DNA of 64,000 nucleotides, from positions 273,277,694 through 273,341,693 of the forward strand of contig NC_085138.1 in assembly GCF_035046485.1 (NCBI RefSeq), in the 5' to 3' direction. The notes under the pieces were generated by a model, which did not search any database, was not told the DNA's origin, and was given only the letters and a program-made list of their open reading frames with translations. The DNA is from Aedes albopictus. Lineage: Eukaryota > Arthropoda > Insecta > Diptera > Culicidae. This document shows, piece after piece, positions 32,952 to 44,580 of the stretch (within the stretch, counting starts at the first letter, position 1; every line of letters starts with the position of its first letter). Both the position numbers and the translations under genes were made by a program.

Positions 32952-35359
32952 AAAGTGCTAGAAAAACCATGCGAGTCATCGATGTTGTGTAATGATCTGG
33001 AAGCACTTGAAAAATTGAATGGCCGCGGATTAAGATTCTTTCCAATGACCATGAGAGGCAATTTCAAGGAATCGTCCATATTACAACATGACGTGAAAGT
33101 AAGGCGTTCTTTAGTAACCTTTTTTCCATTTATTGTATTACTGTATTTACTGTATTATTAAGTATTAACAAACAAAAATGACCCTCACGTCGATCAATTC
33201 ACCCCACTGATCAATTTCACCCGAAATCACGGTACTCGGTAAACACTTGATTAAAAGTGAAACTGATCTAAGAAGCCTGAATATTCAGGATGTTCTGTTG
33301 TTCTGCACCCATTATTGTGGTAAGTAGCTATGGGCTTACTTAACGCATTATGCGTTTTTTTACTGTGCCCTTTTCAGGGCTCTGTTTGAACCCATTGTGG
33401 TACGCTTATGCGATTTTGATGGGCCAATTCCCTTACCTTTCTTTTCTCTATCCCATCCCTTATTTCTCTTTCCCTCTCCCTCAGGTTAATAATGAATAGC
33501 ATCGTATTCATGATGATGGTACAAATTTTCCAAATGGAGGAGAACGTACCTCTGGAACCGACCTAGGTACTGATACCTGATACCTCATTCATTCGCTAAC
33601 GAATGGGTAAGAGGATATAGTAACTTCGACAGTGTTCAACCTACTTCATTGAATATACAAGCTGATTTTCTGGATATCAGGTTTTAATACATATTCAAAG
33701 GAAAACTTTTCCTTCATACTGCAGTCCTTCAAATCAGTAACAGATAATTTGCTTATTATAAAATTTAATATTATGTGACATTTTCGTTTTAATCTCAACT
33801 CAATGGAAGTCGTTAAGAATACAAGAAACATGCAGCTTGATAACTAAATTTCTTTCAACCTTAGATATCCCACACGATAACTTGGCATTTTGCATTTAAT
33901 TTGCCTTGTGTACATGTTTTAAGCAAGAGACTGCAGATGCTACATATGTTATCATGAATTTAAATTTGGACATATCAGATACCTAATCAGTAAAAGCGGC
34001 AAAACATGAAGCACAAGCTTCAGCAATCAGTTTAAAGTTGAAGCCCGCTTTGAAACAATTTAAATAAATTCAGCATTGCTGCATGCATGCTAGGCACTTC
34101 TGCCCGAGACACGATGGCCTACATTTGATTTCATTGTGTATAAAGTCCGGTTCACCTCGGCCCTATATGCTCGAACAGATCCTATCGCAGCGCCCAAGGG
34201 CCACAAAAACCTATTTCATACTCTCGACGACCCATTCGCATCGCATGTGAGTTCTGATAAACGGCCCTAAAAACCTGTCGACCTACCTGACCACGATAGT
34301 GGCGACAGCGACGCATGCATACCTGATATTGCACATGGTTTATTCCTACATATATGTAGCACCATCCATTCTGCCATAGAGCGGACACGTCCAGACATAC
34401 ATATTTGCATGAAAGCTTTTGTTTTCTCCAGCCAGCATAAATTATCGATCGATTACATCATGCGATGAAACATGGGTTTGCTGTCGTTTATGGGTTAGCT
34501 CGGCAGTAAATCAAAAACTAGTCAACAAGTGCATCGCCTTTTGGTCGATGGTCCTGGCATTCTTCGTAGAGTTTCCGGTGAGTTCTGATGTACAACATCA
34601 TCTAGGCTGAAATCATTTTACTAAATATCAGAACACATGCTTTGCAGAAAGCAGAGGGCATTATATAGAAGAGGAGGGACTCGCCGTGGGTTTGTGGGTC
34701 AGATTTTTAAAGCTACGATATGGTCCAATTCAATGTATTGCACAGTCCATTGGATCTGCAGAGTGTCTCCTCAGGCTAAAACCAACTGTCGATGATAAGA
34801 TCGTCCAACGCCGCTCAGTAGCTAGATGGCCAGGGTGGATCCTCTATGGAGCCATTTAATGGCACATGACGGGGCAACAATCTAACATAGATTTCACAAC
34901 CTACTGGAACTACCCTTAGTGCCTTCGCCCATCGCATCGCACCGACAAGGAAATGAAATTAACTTTACCGATATCGAATGATTTATGCATACCACTACAC
35001 TATTTCCCCTCAATCTCAACGAGGTCAATCTTCCCGCCTGCCCTCAGGAAACCCAAGGCCGTTTTTGAGCTGCCGTGCAACATCGATGGATCCGACCAAT
35101 ATCTCCTCTCCATCAAAGCAATAAGCTACCGATTCACAAAAGTGTACTCCAGCGGGAGTTGGAAGGAGCCCTCCACTCTGTGTAGATATATAGCTGCCCG
35201 CTGCAGAGGATGCACCTTTGTCGGTATTTTATTTATGCCTTATTTAATGAAAGGCTTTGAATAAGTAAGGAGATTAAGTGTTTTTGATTAAAATTTAATG
35301 CACTAGCCTCGGGTTGGAATTGCTCGCACAACGCGTCGTCGCCGTCGCCGTCGGGTCGG
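32952..35359. other. Unique sequence, no gene recognised
   Basis: 33180-33520 is low-complexity and pyrimidine-rich in places. 34080-34620 is of even composition with no repeats seen, and could be host regulatory DNA upstream of the candidate promoter at 35360. A plus-strand frame at 34953-35264 has no known domain. Confidence 0.3.
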
Positions 35360-35421
35360 TATTTAAATAGGGACTGTCAGTCACAGTCATCGGGTCGTTG
35401 CGCCGGTCAGCTTGAAGTTTC
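35360..35421 (+). promoter_or_regulatory. Candidate TATA/Inr core promoter
   Basis: TATTTAAATA at 35360-35369 is followed, with spacing appropriate to arthropod promoters, by an initiator-like TCATC (A at 35389, placing TATA at -29). An alternative TCAGT initiator is at 35377. The position expected for a DPE (35416-35421) matches only partly. The preceding 40 bp are CGTCG-rich. A 15-codon ORF (MLAWLSMACGGHLLA) starts at 35439. No downstream exon is recognisable, so the promoter assignment is tentative. Confidence 0.35.
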
Positions 35422-35486
35422 ACTATCAGATGAATTGAATGCTGGCCTGGCTGTCAATGGCATGTGGTGGTCATTTGTTAGCTTAG

Positions 35487-36316
35487 CGTGTTTAGAAAAT
35501 CCACATGCTTAAACGATTATTTTCTGGTATTTTACCTAGCAACTAAATCTACGGAAATTGCAATAATTTGTCCATTCAATTCCGAGCAGGGATTTTTTAA
35601 AAATATGTATAACAAAATCTGTTTTCCATCTATCCATTTTGCCGCGTATCTTTCTTGCCAGCCGTAAAAGACACACGGTTTACATTTCATTATTTCTTCA
35701 CTATATAGACATTATATCTGCTGTAAATGATAGAAATACGTAGGTTCTGAATCATTATAGAAATTTTGTATTCAAAAAATTCTTTGGTTATCGTATGAGA
35801 TTTTGATACGCTACATTATAGACATAAACATGTGTATCAAAAACATTTTGCTTGAAACCAGTTATATTGTAGCTAATTGAAAGTATATTCCAAAATATTA
35901 ACCCCTTTTCAATCTGAAATCCCTATATTATTTTGCGATCATTTGAATAATTTAGTTCCTATCCTTTCTCATGTTAAAATTATTTGTTATCACAGCTCAA
36001 TTTTCTCAGAGAGCCTCCGTCAACGCCAATTCATCTGTGCTACTCTCGGTAGTCAACTTTCTCAAATTTTCACCTCAAGCTCACGAAACCATGGTAGTCA
36101 AGAACTGTCAAATCGTATGGAAAAATCGCAAAAACGTTAATTGTTGGAAACGGGATAGTTTAGTGAAAAACATGTTTTACTGTCACATGGAATGCTGCAC
36201 GTATTTCACTCGTCTCTTGAATTTCCAATATATGTATATGTTTCATATTTTGAAACGTATTGGACGATTTGATTTATTTAAACGGTTCTTTTCTGAGCCG
36301 CACCGAATTTTTACGA
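35487..36316. other. Unique AT-rich sequence
   Basis: No gene. Short frames only; those at 35877-36420 have no domain. Confidence 0.35.
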
Positions 36317-36317
36317 T

Positions 36318-36533
36318 CTCTTTTCGTTCTTGTTACAGAAATGGACCAGGATTATTCCTCTTCATTTCATTTAAAGTACTAGACCGGAATCAATCTTCCC
36401 TTTTTGCCTTTCTCGTACACTAAGTGTACTGGAAAGGCTATATGTTCACTCCAAAAACGACTTTTTGATAGAAAGCTCGGAGGGTCGAATCACATATACC
36501 AATCGACTCAGCTCGACGAATTGAGGTGATGTC
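36318..36533. repeat. Dispersed repeat leading into microsatellite
   Basis: Contains TTACAGAAATGGACCAGGAT and TAGACCGGAATC, words also present at about 39375-39396 and 41439-41494. It then runs through an AGTGTACTGGAAAGGC segment and a GACTCAGCTCGACGA segment into the (TG)n tract. This arrangement recurs widely in mosquito DNA to my knowledge, but the family name is unknown to me. Confidence 0.5.
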
Positions 36534-36593
36534 TGTGTGTGTGTATGTGTGTGTGTGTGTATGTGTGTATGTGTGTGCGTATGTGTGTGTGTG
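36534..36593. repeat. (TG)n microsatellite with TA interruptions
   Basis: About 60 bp of GTGTGTAT/GTGTGTGT. Confidence 0.95.
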
Positions 36594-36599
36594 GACAAA

Positions 36600-38070
36600 A
36601 AAACTCACATCACTTTTTGGCAGTAAACCTCAACCGATTTTAATGATCGACGGTTCATTCGACGCGGAATCTGGTCCCATTGTTTCCTATTGAAAATGGT
36701 TCGTATCGGTCCAGCCGTTCCGGAGATATGGCCATTTAGGTGTTCCGGAACGGTACCCCAGGAAGGGCCCAGATATGAAAACGCTACAAACCCATCCATG
36801 CGATACATCAAACTATGGCATTTTCGATAACTTGATGAACAGTAAGCAGAAAAATAGTCTAGGCCATATCTGAACCGGTAGTGTCCCGGAACCGGTTCCG
36901 GGTGTCTAGCCGGAAGTGGCCAAACATAAAAGTGGACTAAACCCATGCATGCGACATATCAAACTGCGGCTTTTTCGATAACCTGATGAACAGTAATCAG
37001 GAAAACATTCTCAGACCATATTGGAACCGGTAGTGTTCCGGAACCGGTTGCAGATGTCCCGCCGGAGGTGGCCAAGAATAAAAGTTAACCAAACCCATGC
37101 ATGCGACATATCAAATAGTGACTTTTTTGATATCCTGATGAACAGTAAGAAGGAAAATATTCTCATACCATATCTGAACTGGTTGTGTTTCGGAACCGGT
37201 TCCAGGTGTCCGCCGAAAGCGGCCAAATATAAAATTAAATCAAAATAATGCATGCGACATATCAAACCGCGGCTTTTCAGATAATCTGTTGAACAGTGAA
37301 CAGGAAAGCATTTTAAAACCATATCGGAACCGGTAGTGCTCCGGAACCGGTTCCAGATGTCCCTTCGGAAGTATAAAAAATAACCAAACCCATGCATGCG
37401 ACATATCAAATAGTGGCATTTTTGTTATTTTGATGAACAGAAGCAGGAAAATATTCTCAAAACATATCTGAACCGGTAGTGTCCGGAACCGGTTCTGGTT
37501 GCCCCGCTTGACATGGAACTTTGGGAGATGGCTCAGCAGTCTTGGAGGAAATTGAAAACTAGTTGTTTCAATCTTTCCCGAACCCTTGAAAAAGATCCCA
37601 AACGGATCGAAACGTCGGGAAAGATTTAAACAACTAGTTTTCAATTTCCTCCAAGACTGCTAAGCCATCTCCCAAAGTTCTATATCAAAACAGTCGAAAC
37701 CCGATAAGCAGAAAACCGCTTGACATGGCCAAATATAAAAGTGAACCTAACCCATGCATGCAACATATCAAATCGCGGATTTTTAGGAATCTCGATTTGT
37801 CAAAAAATAAAAAGTTTCCGGCCATATTTGGGACAACCGATAGTGCTCCGCTACCGATTGCCGGAATCCGGAACCAGTTTCGAGTGTCTCGCGAAATGCA
37901 CAAATGAACCACACCCATGCATGCAGTATATCAATTCACGACTTTTTAGGAAAACTGACTAACAATTTGCATGAAACTAGTCTTTGACCACATCAGGGAC
38001 AATCGGTAAGTGGTAAAATGTGGACCGAAAGCGGTAAAATGTGAAATTGAACCAAACCCATGCGTGTGGT
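36600..38070. repeat. Degenerate ~150-bp tandem array
   Basis: Units carry CCCATGCATGCGACATATCA, then TTTTTCGATAACCTGATGAA, then GGAACCGGTAGTGTTCCGGA. The first anchor occurs near 36788, 36941, 37093, 37243, 37388, 37750, 37913 and 38056, a spacing of about 145-163 bp apart from one gap. The gap at 37388-37750 is explained partly by the 199-bp insert at 37517-37715. Every unit also has an ACCGGTT/CCGGAACCGG palindrome. Several long open frames here are by-products of the period. Confidence 0.85.
37517..37715. mobile_element. 199-bp insert with 65-bp arms and HHR-like core
   Basis: Flanked by the 13-bp direct repeat CCGCTTGACATGG at 37504-37516 and 37716-37728. Arms 37517-37581 and 37615-37679 are inverse complements, with 63 of 65 positions matching. 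Between them, 37583-37618 reads CCCTTGAAAAAGATCC-CAAAC-GGATCGAAACGTC. The order (degenerate CTGANGA, 5-bp stem, GAAAC, GTC) resembles minimal hammerhead motifs reported in Penelope-like retroelements. Such a non-autonomous origin is inference; there is no ORF. Confidence 0.65.
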
Positions 38071-38689
38071 ACCATAAAACCACGCTAATTCGACAATGAT
38101 TGCTGTCAAATCAACTAGGTAAAATTTTAATTCGATAAACTAACTATATTTTAGCTTTTGGTTAGATTGTAGGATTTGTTGATTGACCGGCCGCAGTTGC
38201 TACTCCAGCATCGCCAGATCAGCTACACTCATACAAGGAACCTTGGGAGATAGCTGCTTGGGACTAACAGGCATCTTCAGTGTGTGAGCGTTGGTGGTCT
38301 TGTATTTTTAGGCCACAATGGCGCCTGCTGCGTCAGGTTGCAGGTCAATGGGGAAGGTGAGGGAAGTGATGATTGCAATCGCTTGCCCACATCAGGCCGT
38401 TGAATCCTCTGCGCCTGCACAAGGTCATGCGGATGTTGGTGTGTTGGTGGGAAATGTTTATTTTTGGCACATGGATCATGCATTTGTGCAAGGATGCCAG
38501 GCGTAAAGCGATAGCTGAAGATTACTGTGAAGCGGCACAGTCCGCTTGGTTGCATAACTTGTAGGCGTTATATGATAGATTGACACTGTGCTGTGATGAA
38601 AGTTGGAAGGAAGGGAAACGGCTATTTTTTCAATCCGTTTCTGGTTCTAGCGATCGCTACGAACATAAGAATATACATGAGATGTATAT
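38071..38689. other. Unassigned
   Basis: Even composition around 38300-38560. Short frames only; no motif recognised. Confidence 0.3.
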
Positions 38690-38824
38690 GTAGGAGAGAG
38701 AGAGAGTGAGAGAGACAGTAGATAGAGAGATACGAAGTAGGAGGAAAGGGACGAGCCAGAGATTGAACCCAGGACCTTCTGCATATGAATCAGAAGCGGT
38801 AGCCACAAGACCACCAAGCTCGTC
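38690..38824 (-). mobile_element. tRNA-derived SINE with CT-rich tail
   Basis: On the minus strand 38824-38750 is a 75-nt tRNA-like head. Its 7-bp acceptor stem is perfect (GACGAGC with GCTCGTC), and it has a GGT/ACC D-arm, a CTTCTG...CAGAAG anticodon arm with CAT in a 9-nt loop, and a T-arm GGGTTCAATC closed largely by wobble pairs. It is followed by a short body and a CTCTCT-rich tail (38690-38735). The oversized anticodon loop and weak T-stem argue against a working tRNA. Confidence 0.65.
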
Positions 38825-41800
38825 AATTTGACGTAATTCTAACATTATGCTGGAATAACGTCAAATAAACTTCTATACAATTAAAACGTGCGCTATCGTA
38901 ACTTTTATATAACATATGTGTTGCTTGAGTTACTACCTATCATTCTTGTTTTCAACGGTCAATAAAATATAGCCTAAAATGCGCAGAAAAAACTTTGTCG
39001 AAGACCGCAAAGTGATCTGTGATTGTGTAAAAAGTTATATCTTAACTGGTTAGTATCGTCTTGATATTGATCAGCCTCCAGTGTTGGTAAAGGTGCTCAA
39101 GCAGTCAACTGAGAAGTCTGATATTACTCAGCTCGCTTATACGTTAAACATAACGCCGGACTATGTGCCATCAATAAGTTTTAAGTCAATTCAATGAAGG
39201 CTTTGGTAAAATGCTAGCTTTTCTTAAAAAAATATCAGGATTCAGGAACACTTTGACTTACGTCGACGGAAAGATCGTGAGAACATATTCGACGAGAAAG
39301 GCACTATCACCACTAGGTGGATTAATTTGGGTTTTTTTTTTCTACGACCGAATTTCCACAATCTCCCTTCGTTCCTTTTACAGAAACGGACCAGGATAAA
39401 ATCAACCCAAGTAACATCTCGAAACATGTTGCTGCTAAAAAAGTTGTTATGCAGACGTTATTCGAAAACATCTCTAGTTAAAATATAGTTTTCACAATTT
39501 TTTTGAGAACATGTGCATTTAAAATAAGGTTGCCAATTTGTTTTTTGAAAGCAAACTCAAAAACCAAGTGTCTCATCATCAGGCAATGGTTTTGTCACTC
39601 AAGTTTGTTCAACATGTTATATCCAAGTTTTAATAACAATATGCATTACATCTTCCCTTCAAATGAAGAACGCGGTTCAATTTTCTCGAATGTTTGTTTA
39701 CCGTGTGTGAACGAGTGAAAATGTTCTAATGGATTGCGAATTTCACAACGAATTGTGCAGAAAACTAAGAAAGTTTATAATAAAAAAACTCCTGTAGAGT
39801 TGCTGTTTTTTCTTAATTGAAACCGCAGAATGTTAAAGAGAATGGCGGATATGGACAGAAATTGACAGGAATTCTTCCTGTCACTCCGATGGACGTTCTT
39901 TTCACGTGAAACATCCTGAAGTTCTCCCCAAGCTTTGAGTTTTTAATGATCCCACTCCCACATATTCCCGAAACCGCTAGTCGTTCTCTTCTTTTCTTTC
40001 ACTGGTGCACCGTGGCCGGAACTTGTCCGCTGCTCCGTTTCGACGTCAAAAATCATCCTTTGGAGTACTGTTCACCCTTTAGTGTGAAGGTGCAATTTTT
40101 AGGTAACATCCCACTGCGGCGGCACTACGACGAAACGATTCGAGGCATTTTAGAATTTTACGATTAAGAGAATTGAGCAGGAATACTTATCTATTGAAGT
40201 CTGATGATGACGATGTTTGTTTGTTTTGTTTATTTTTGACACTGCAATTTGAAGAGCTTGTGTCAGACGACGAAATGGATTGTAAAAAAAACTTTCGATA
40301 TATTTTGGTTTAGAATGGGTGACAAAATTCAAAACATAATAAAATATTGTTTGGAAGATGTTTAATCTTACAGTGTGTGTCAAAAAAAAAATATTCACGC
40401 GTTAAAGATGCACGAGTTTAGTCGATTGTATTTTAGGCGTTTTGAATAAGAGACTATGATTGGAAAAGGTTTAGGGTCCGGAATCATTTCGGTTAGGAGA
40501 GCTATTTTGGGCACTATACGTCAATAGCAATATTTTACAACAATGCATATGATTTTTTGTACACCACAAAATATTGTACGTGGATCCACCAATTAAAAAT
40601 TACCCCCCTGTCCTAATGAAAAGATTGTTCAAAATATAAAAGAATATTAGTACAGCCAAAAGTTCAAATGTTTTTGGTTGACTCTGTATCTTTTTCGTAC
40701 CAGTCGTTTGATGGTGCCACCATATTGATTCTTCTGGAGCAATACGAAACATGTTGAAGAAGCCCAGTGCCGGTCGTGAAAAATCAAAATAATTTGATAA
40801 TTTGAAGTCGGTCGAATGGCGCATTAATTTTGTGGAAGTAATATGCCAATATTCATGGTAAAATTTAAAGCGCACATTTCATTTAGCGTCTCTCGACTAT
40901 GTTTGAGGTTCGTTTTCTCAATATAATTTGTGAGCTTCATTTATTTTTTTTCATTCTTGACAATCTCTTCATAAAATCAAACAAATACATTTGATAACCT
41001 TTTTATGTATTCATGCGTTCCTTATTATCCCGTAAAAACTTGTCAGTTGATGTTAGAATTATGTATTGTGAAACATTTCGGTAACATGTTTGTTTGTTTT
41101 CATTAGGTTACATAATAACTTTTGCATAACAATAATTTGTTGCAGAAGACAAATTTCTTGCGCTTTTTCGGTCATGCAAAAGTCACAGAACATGTTATCG
41201 CATCTTCATTCCATAACTTGAACTTGTTTTGGAGAAGTACAGCAAACTTCTCTATACCAAGATGTGTTGCTTGGGAATCCTCTACGTTTCTTATGGAGAA
41301 GTAGACCGGAATTACTTCAAGTATTCCCTTTACTCTCTACTGTTTAACTGGGAGCGGACTGGACGATTCACATTATTTCTTCAATTCGTTGCAGAAATGG
41401 GCCGAATGAATGTATAATCTCCCTACGTTCCATTTACAGAAACGGACTAGGATCTTTCTATCCTCTACGTTTCATTTGGAGAAGTAGACCGGAATAACTC
41501 AACCATTCCCTTTACTCTCTGCTTATTATACATGGCTACGAAATTGAACCATTTATTTTTATAATTCACTGATTATTGATGTCTTTTCAATAATGATCTA
41601 CCATTTTATTTTCCCGTGCCATCATGTAGCGAGAAATTTAAACAAGTTTGAAGACACTGTCTTACATTTGTTCAAACATGCACATTGCAAAACGAAACAA
41701 GTAATCCTTGTACATATGTTGGTTTAATATAGTCAAGCATTGTTCATTTGAAATGAGTGTATAATATATCTATAATCTTAACCATTCGATCATATATTCA

Positions 41801-42687
41801 AACACAAGTCTTTTTTCAAAAATCGATATTTTTTTTAAATGAATGTGTGTATTTGTATTATTTATTCAAAACGAACTACCCAATTACATTAGGGGACTTT
41901 TGTACTGTTAAATTAAAAACAAGTTGATTAATTCCAATCATTTCTCGGGCTCGTTGATCAACTATAGTTAGGTATCAGTATTCACTACAGATTGTTGGTA
42001 TCTGGCTTAGTTTTTTTTTATTAAGGATGATAATAATCATCACTTTGTAACCTATAATTCTAATATAATCTATTATGCCGAAAGAAATATCTAAGAAATC
42101 TTCGAAATCTTATGTAATGTGTGCCTGTTATTTAATTTTTCAATTATTCACTTTTCACTTAATATAAAATGTTCATGAATTTGTGAATTTCAGTAAAATG
42201 TCGAACTATGTTAATAGCTCTTGAGATAAACTTTCCTCAATTATGTTCGTGTAACATTACTCTAGACAATTCTGGCATTGCATTTATCAATATCAATCAA
42301 TTAAAACTTTTTGTATCCTATATGAAAATATATGAGTTTTAATCGATGTAGAAATATGTTGATACCTTATTGTATTTTTCAAATAATATTGAGTAAATAT
42401 TGTATAAAATACACTGTTTGCAAGTGCAATGTTTCCGACGATTACCTTAATACAGTTTATTGCTTTTACTGTCACTATCTAAAAATCAAAATTATAAAAT
42501 TGTCATAAATCCTTCTAGTGCTTTGCAGAAAATTTAGTATCACTAGTAAAACAACCTCTTTTGACATAACAAAAAAAACTTAAAAAGGCAAACAGATTGT
42601 TCAAGCTCTCTATTTTACAAAAGTGGTACATTTCACGCTAAATATACTAGCTCTCCATTAGTTGACTCGTATATTATGAATGCCATT
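38825..42687. other. AT-rich unique sequence with repeat scraps
   Basis: No gene. 38945-39055 is a partial copy of the inverted-repeat element of 13617-18205 (GAAGACCGCAAAGTGATCTG). 39345-39400 and 41406-41460 share CGTTC...TTTACAGAAACGGAC with 36318-36360. 41279-41325 and 41463-41510 repeat CTACGTTTC..TGGAGAAGTAGACCGGAAT at a spacing of about 182 bp. Confidence 0.4.
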
Positions 42688-42970
42688 CTCTCTCTTCTTG
42701 GCGTAACGTCCTCATTGGGACAAAGCCTGCTTTCTCAGCTTAGTGTTCTATGAGCACTTCCACAGTTATTAACTGAGAGCTTCCTCTGCCAATGACCATT
42801 TTGCATGCGTATATCGTGTGGCAGGCACGAAGATACTCTATGCCATAGGAAGTCAAGGAAATTTCCTTTACGAAAAGATCCTGGACCGACCGGGAATCGA
42901 ACCCGTAACCCTCAGCATGGTCATGCTGAATACCCGTGCGTTTACCGCCTCGGCTATATGGGCCCTTTAC
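42688..42970 (-). mobile_element. Feilai-type tRNA-derived SINE, complete
   Basis: 283 bp flanked by AATGCCATT (42679-42687 and 42971-42979). The minus strand starts with a tRNA-like head: box A region TAGCCGAGGCGGT and exact box B GGTTCGATTCC. The SINE body follows (CCTGCCACACGATATACGCA, GGTCATTGGCAGAGGAAGCT, AGCAGGCTTTGTCCCAATGA) and ends CCAAGAAGAGAGAG. Feilai is the abundant Aedes aegypti SINE, and this gives the best taxonomic hint in the window. It is transcribed by Pol III and mobilised by a LINE in trans (family knowledge). Confidence 0.88.
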
Positions 42971-42979
42971 AATGCCATT

Positions 42980-44572
42980 ACAATTGATGAAACACTTTCA
43001 CTATCCAGTTTTTTTTTTGAAAATAATTTTTACTTATTAAACGGATCGCAAATTAATCCATTACGAAAATAAATGTACTTTACTGGTGTAAATGTCAAAA
43101 CCCCACTTTCTAAGTGAATAATTCCGCCTTGCGTTTTGTCGAACGTTATTCGAACGTTACTCTTGAAAATTTAAAGCAAATGAAAGGCGGATTCTCCTGA
43201 TTATAACGATCGTACTTAATCTCATCTCGTTTCTTTCGTGAAAAAAACTTATTGTGTAGCATGTTGTGTAGTTTTTTTTAGATCAGTTGGCAATGATTTA
43301 CGATAACTTCTAGACGTACAACAAACTATGATATTCTTCAAACTGGTATTACAGGCATTAGCAAAGCCAATTCATTGTGCGTTTAACTCAAGTAGGAATC
43401 AATATGTAAGCAATAATCCATTGTTTGACTTGTGATGATTAAACCAATCTCTTGAAGTTTTGAAACTAATAAATGAAATTTCAATTGTTTAATCAACTGT
43501 ATGAAACATTTCTCGCAATAATCATTGCACACATTTTTAAACCCACACTCATGCCAGCTCAACATTTTTTTTTAAACTGCTAACATTCCGTCAATTGCAT
43601 GGATGCTAAAGATCATAGCAAGCGCAACGGATGTCATTGGAAACGTCAAACCCAAACATTCTTAAGTTTTTTTGTTACATTCAATCTATCATTTCTCACA
43701 TTGTTTTGCTTTGTGCAATAAATAATCTCTTGCCTCTCATTCAGAAAACCAGTGCGGTTATGATGGCAATGCCAACAACGCTGTATCAGGAAGGTTATAT
43801 GTAGATTGCGGTCTGCAACTTTCAATGATTACACTAGTTTACAGCATTTTTGAACTTGGTAAGCTGATGATCATTTTTGGTGTAGAATCATGCCCTGAAT
43901 TCGAAAACGTGAAGGAAAAAAATTACAGTAGAGCTGAAATTTTTTCGACTTTCCATAGAAGGTTGATGATTTGAAATCGATTTTTGTTCCATTTTTAAGC
44001 AAATTCGCTCCCTTCAAACATCTAATTCTCCGTAATCAATGCTCCGATTGAGCTGAAATTTTTACTGTAACTCGCCTACATATGACATGTCAAATAATCG
44101 TCGAGAAAGAATTTTTAAATTGTTTTTTTCTTATTGAAAAAAATACATTTCTTCAAAACATTTTTGGAATTTTGCTAAAATTTAAGGATATTGTCCCTAA
44201 AACATGCCAATATCTTGAATTTCATCAATTTTAGTAAATTACATATTTTTAAAAGTTGAAAAACTCGATATTGAGCTAAAACTCAAAAACTGTTTACGTT
44301 TATCCAAACTTTCAACTGTTGGTCCAGAGCGTTGCTTGGGGTCTTCGGGTTCTCTCAAGCTATGCGATTGGGTCGATATCTCATCGGTGTTCTCCAAAGT
44401 TTCTGTCCGATCACGGACACTAGTTGACGAGGGCAATCCTCTCGGATGGAGGATCCCTGCTGCGGTGGCCAATTCCTCTTCGGAATGCCAGGGATGATCG
44501 GCCAGTTCCTTCCTCAGGAACGCCTGGAGTGTCGATGCTCAGACGGGAAATGAATAACTCAGTCCTGAGAAG
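42980..44572. other. Mostly unique; unrecognised ORF near right end
   Basis: AT-rich to about 44270. From 44290 to 44570 the sequence is GC-richer and the minus strand holds an open frame (44472-44239, with ILHPRGLPSS and SVRDRTETLENTDE). The hAT-like elements at 44581-48666 are inserted right after it. Its sequence probably continues at 48673, since the two insertions lie between. It could be a retroelement or host exon piece; I do not recognise it. Confidence 0.3.
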
Positions 44573-44580
44573 GACTAGTG

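Noticed and set aside
36605..37644. Minus-strand frames with repeated EPVPEHYRFRYG-like words
   Set aside because: By-products of the ~150-bp tandem array.
38750..38824. Possible functional tRNA-Met (CAT in the anticodon position)
   Set aside because: Nine-nucleotide anticodon loop and a T-stem held mostly by wobble pairs; followed by a SINE-like tail.
42805..43072. ORFs reading through the SINE
   Set aside because: They are the Feilai-type SINE read on the opposite strand.
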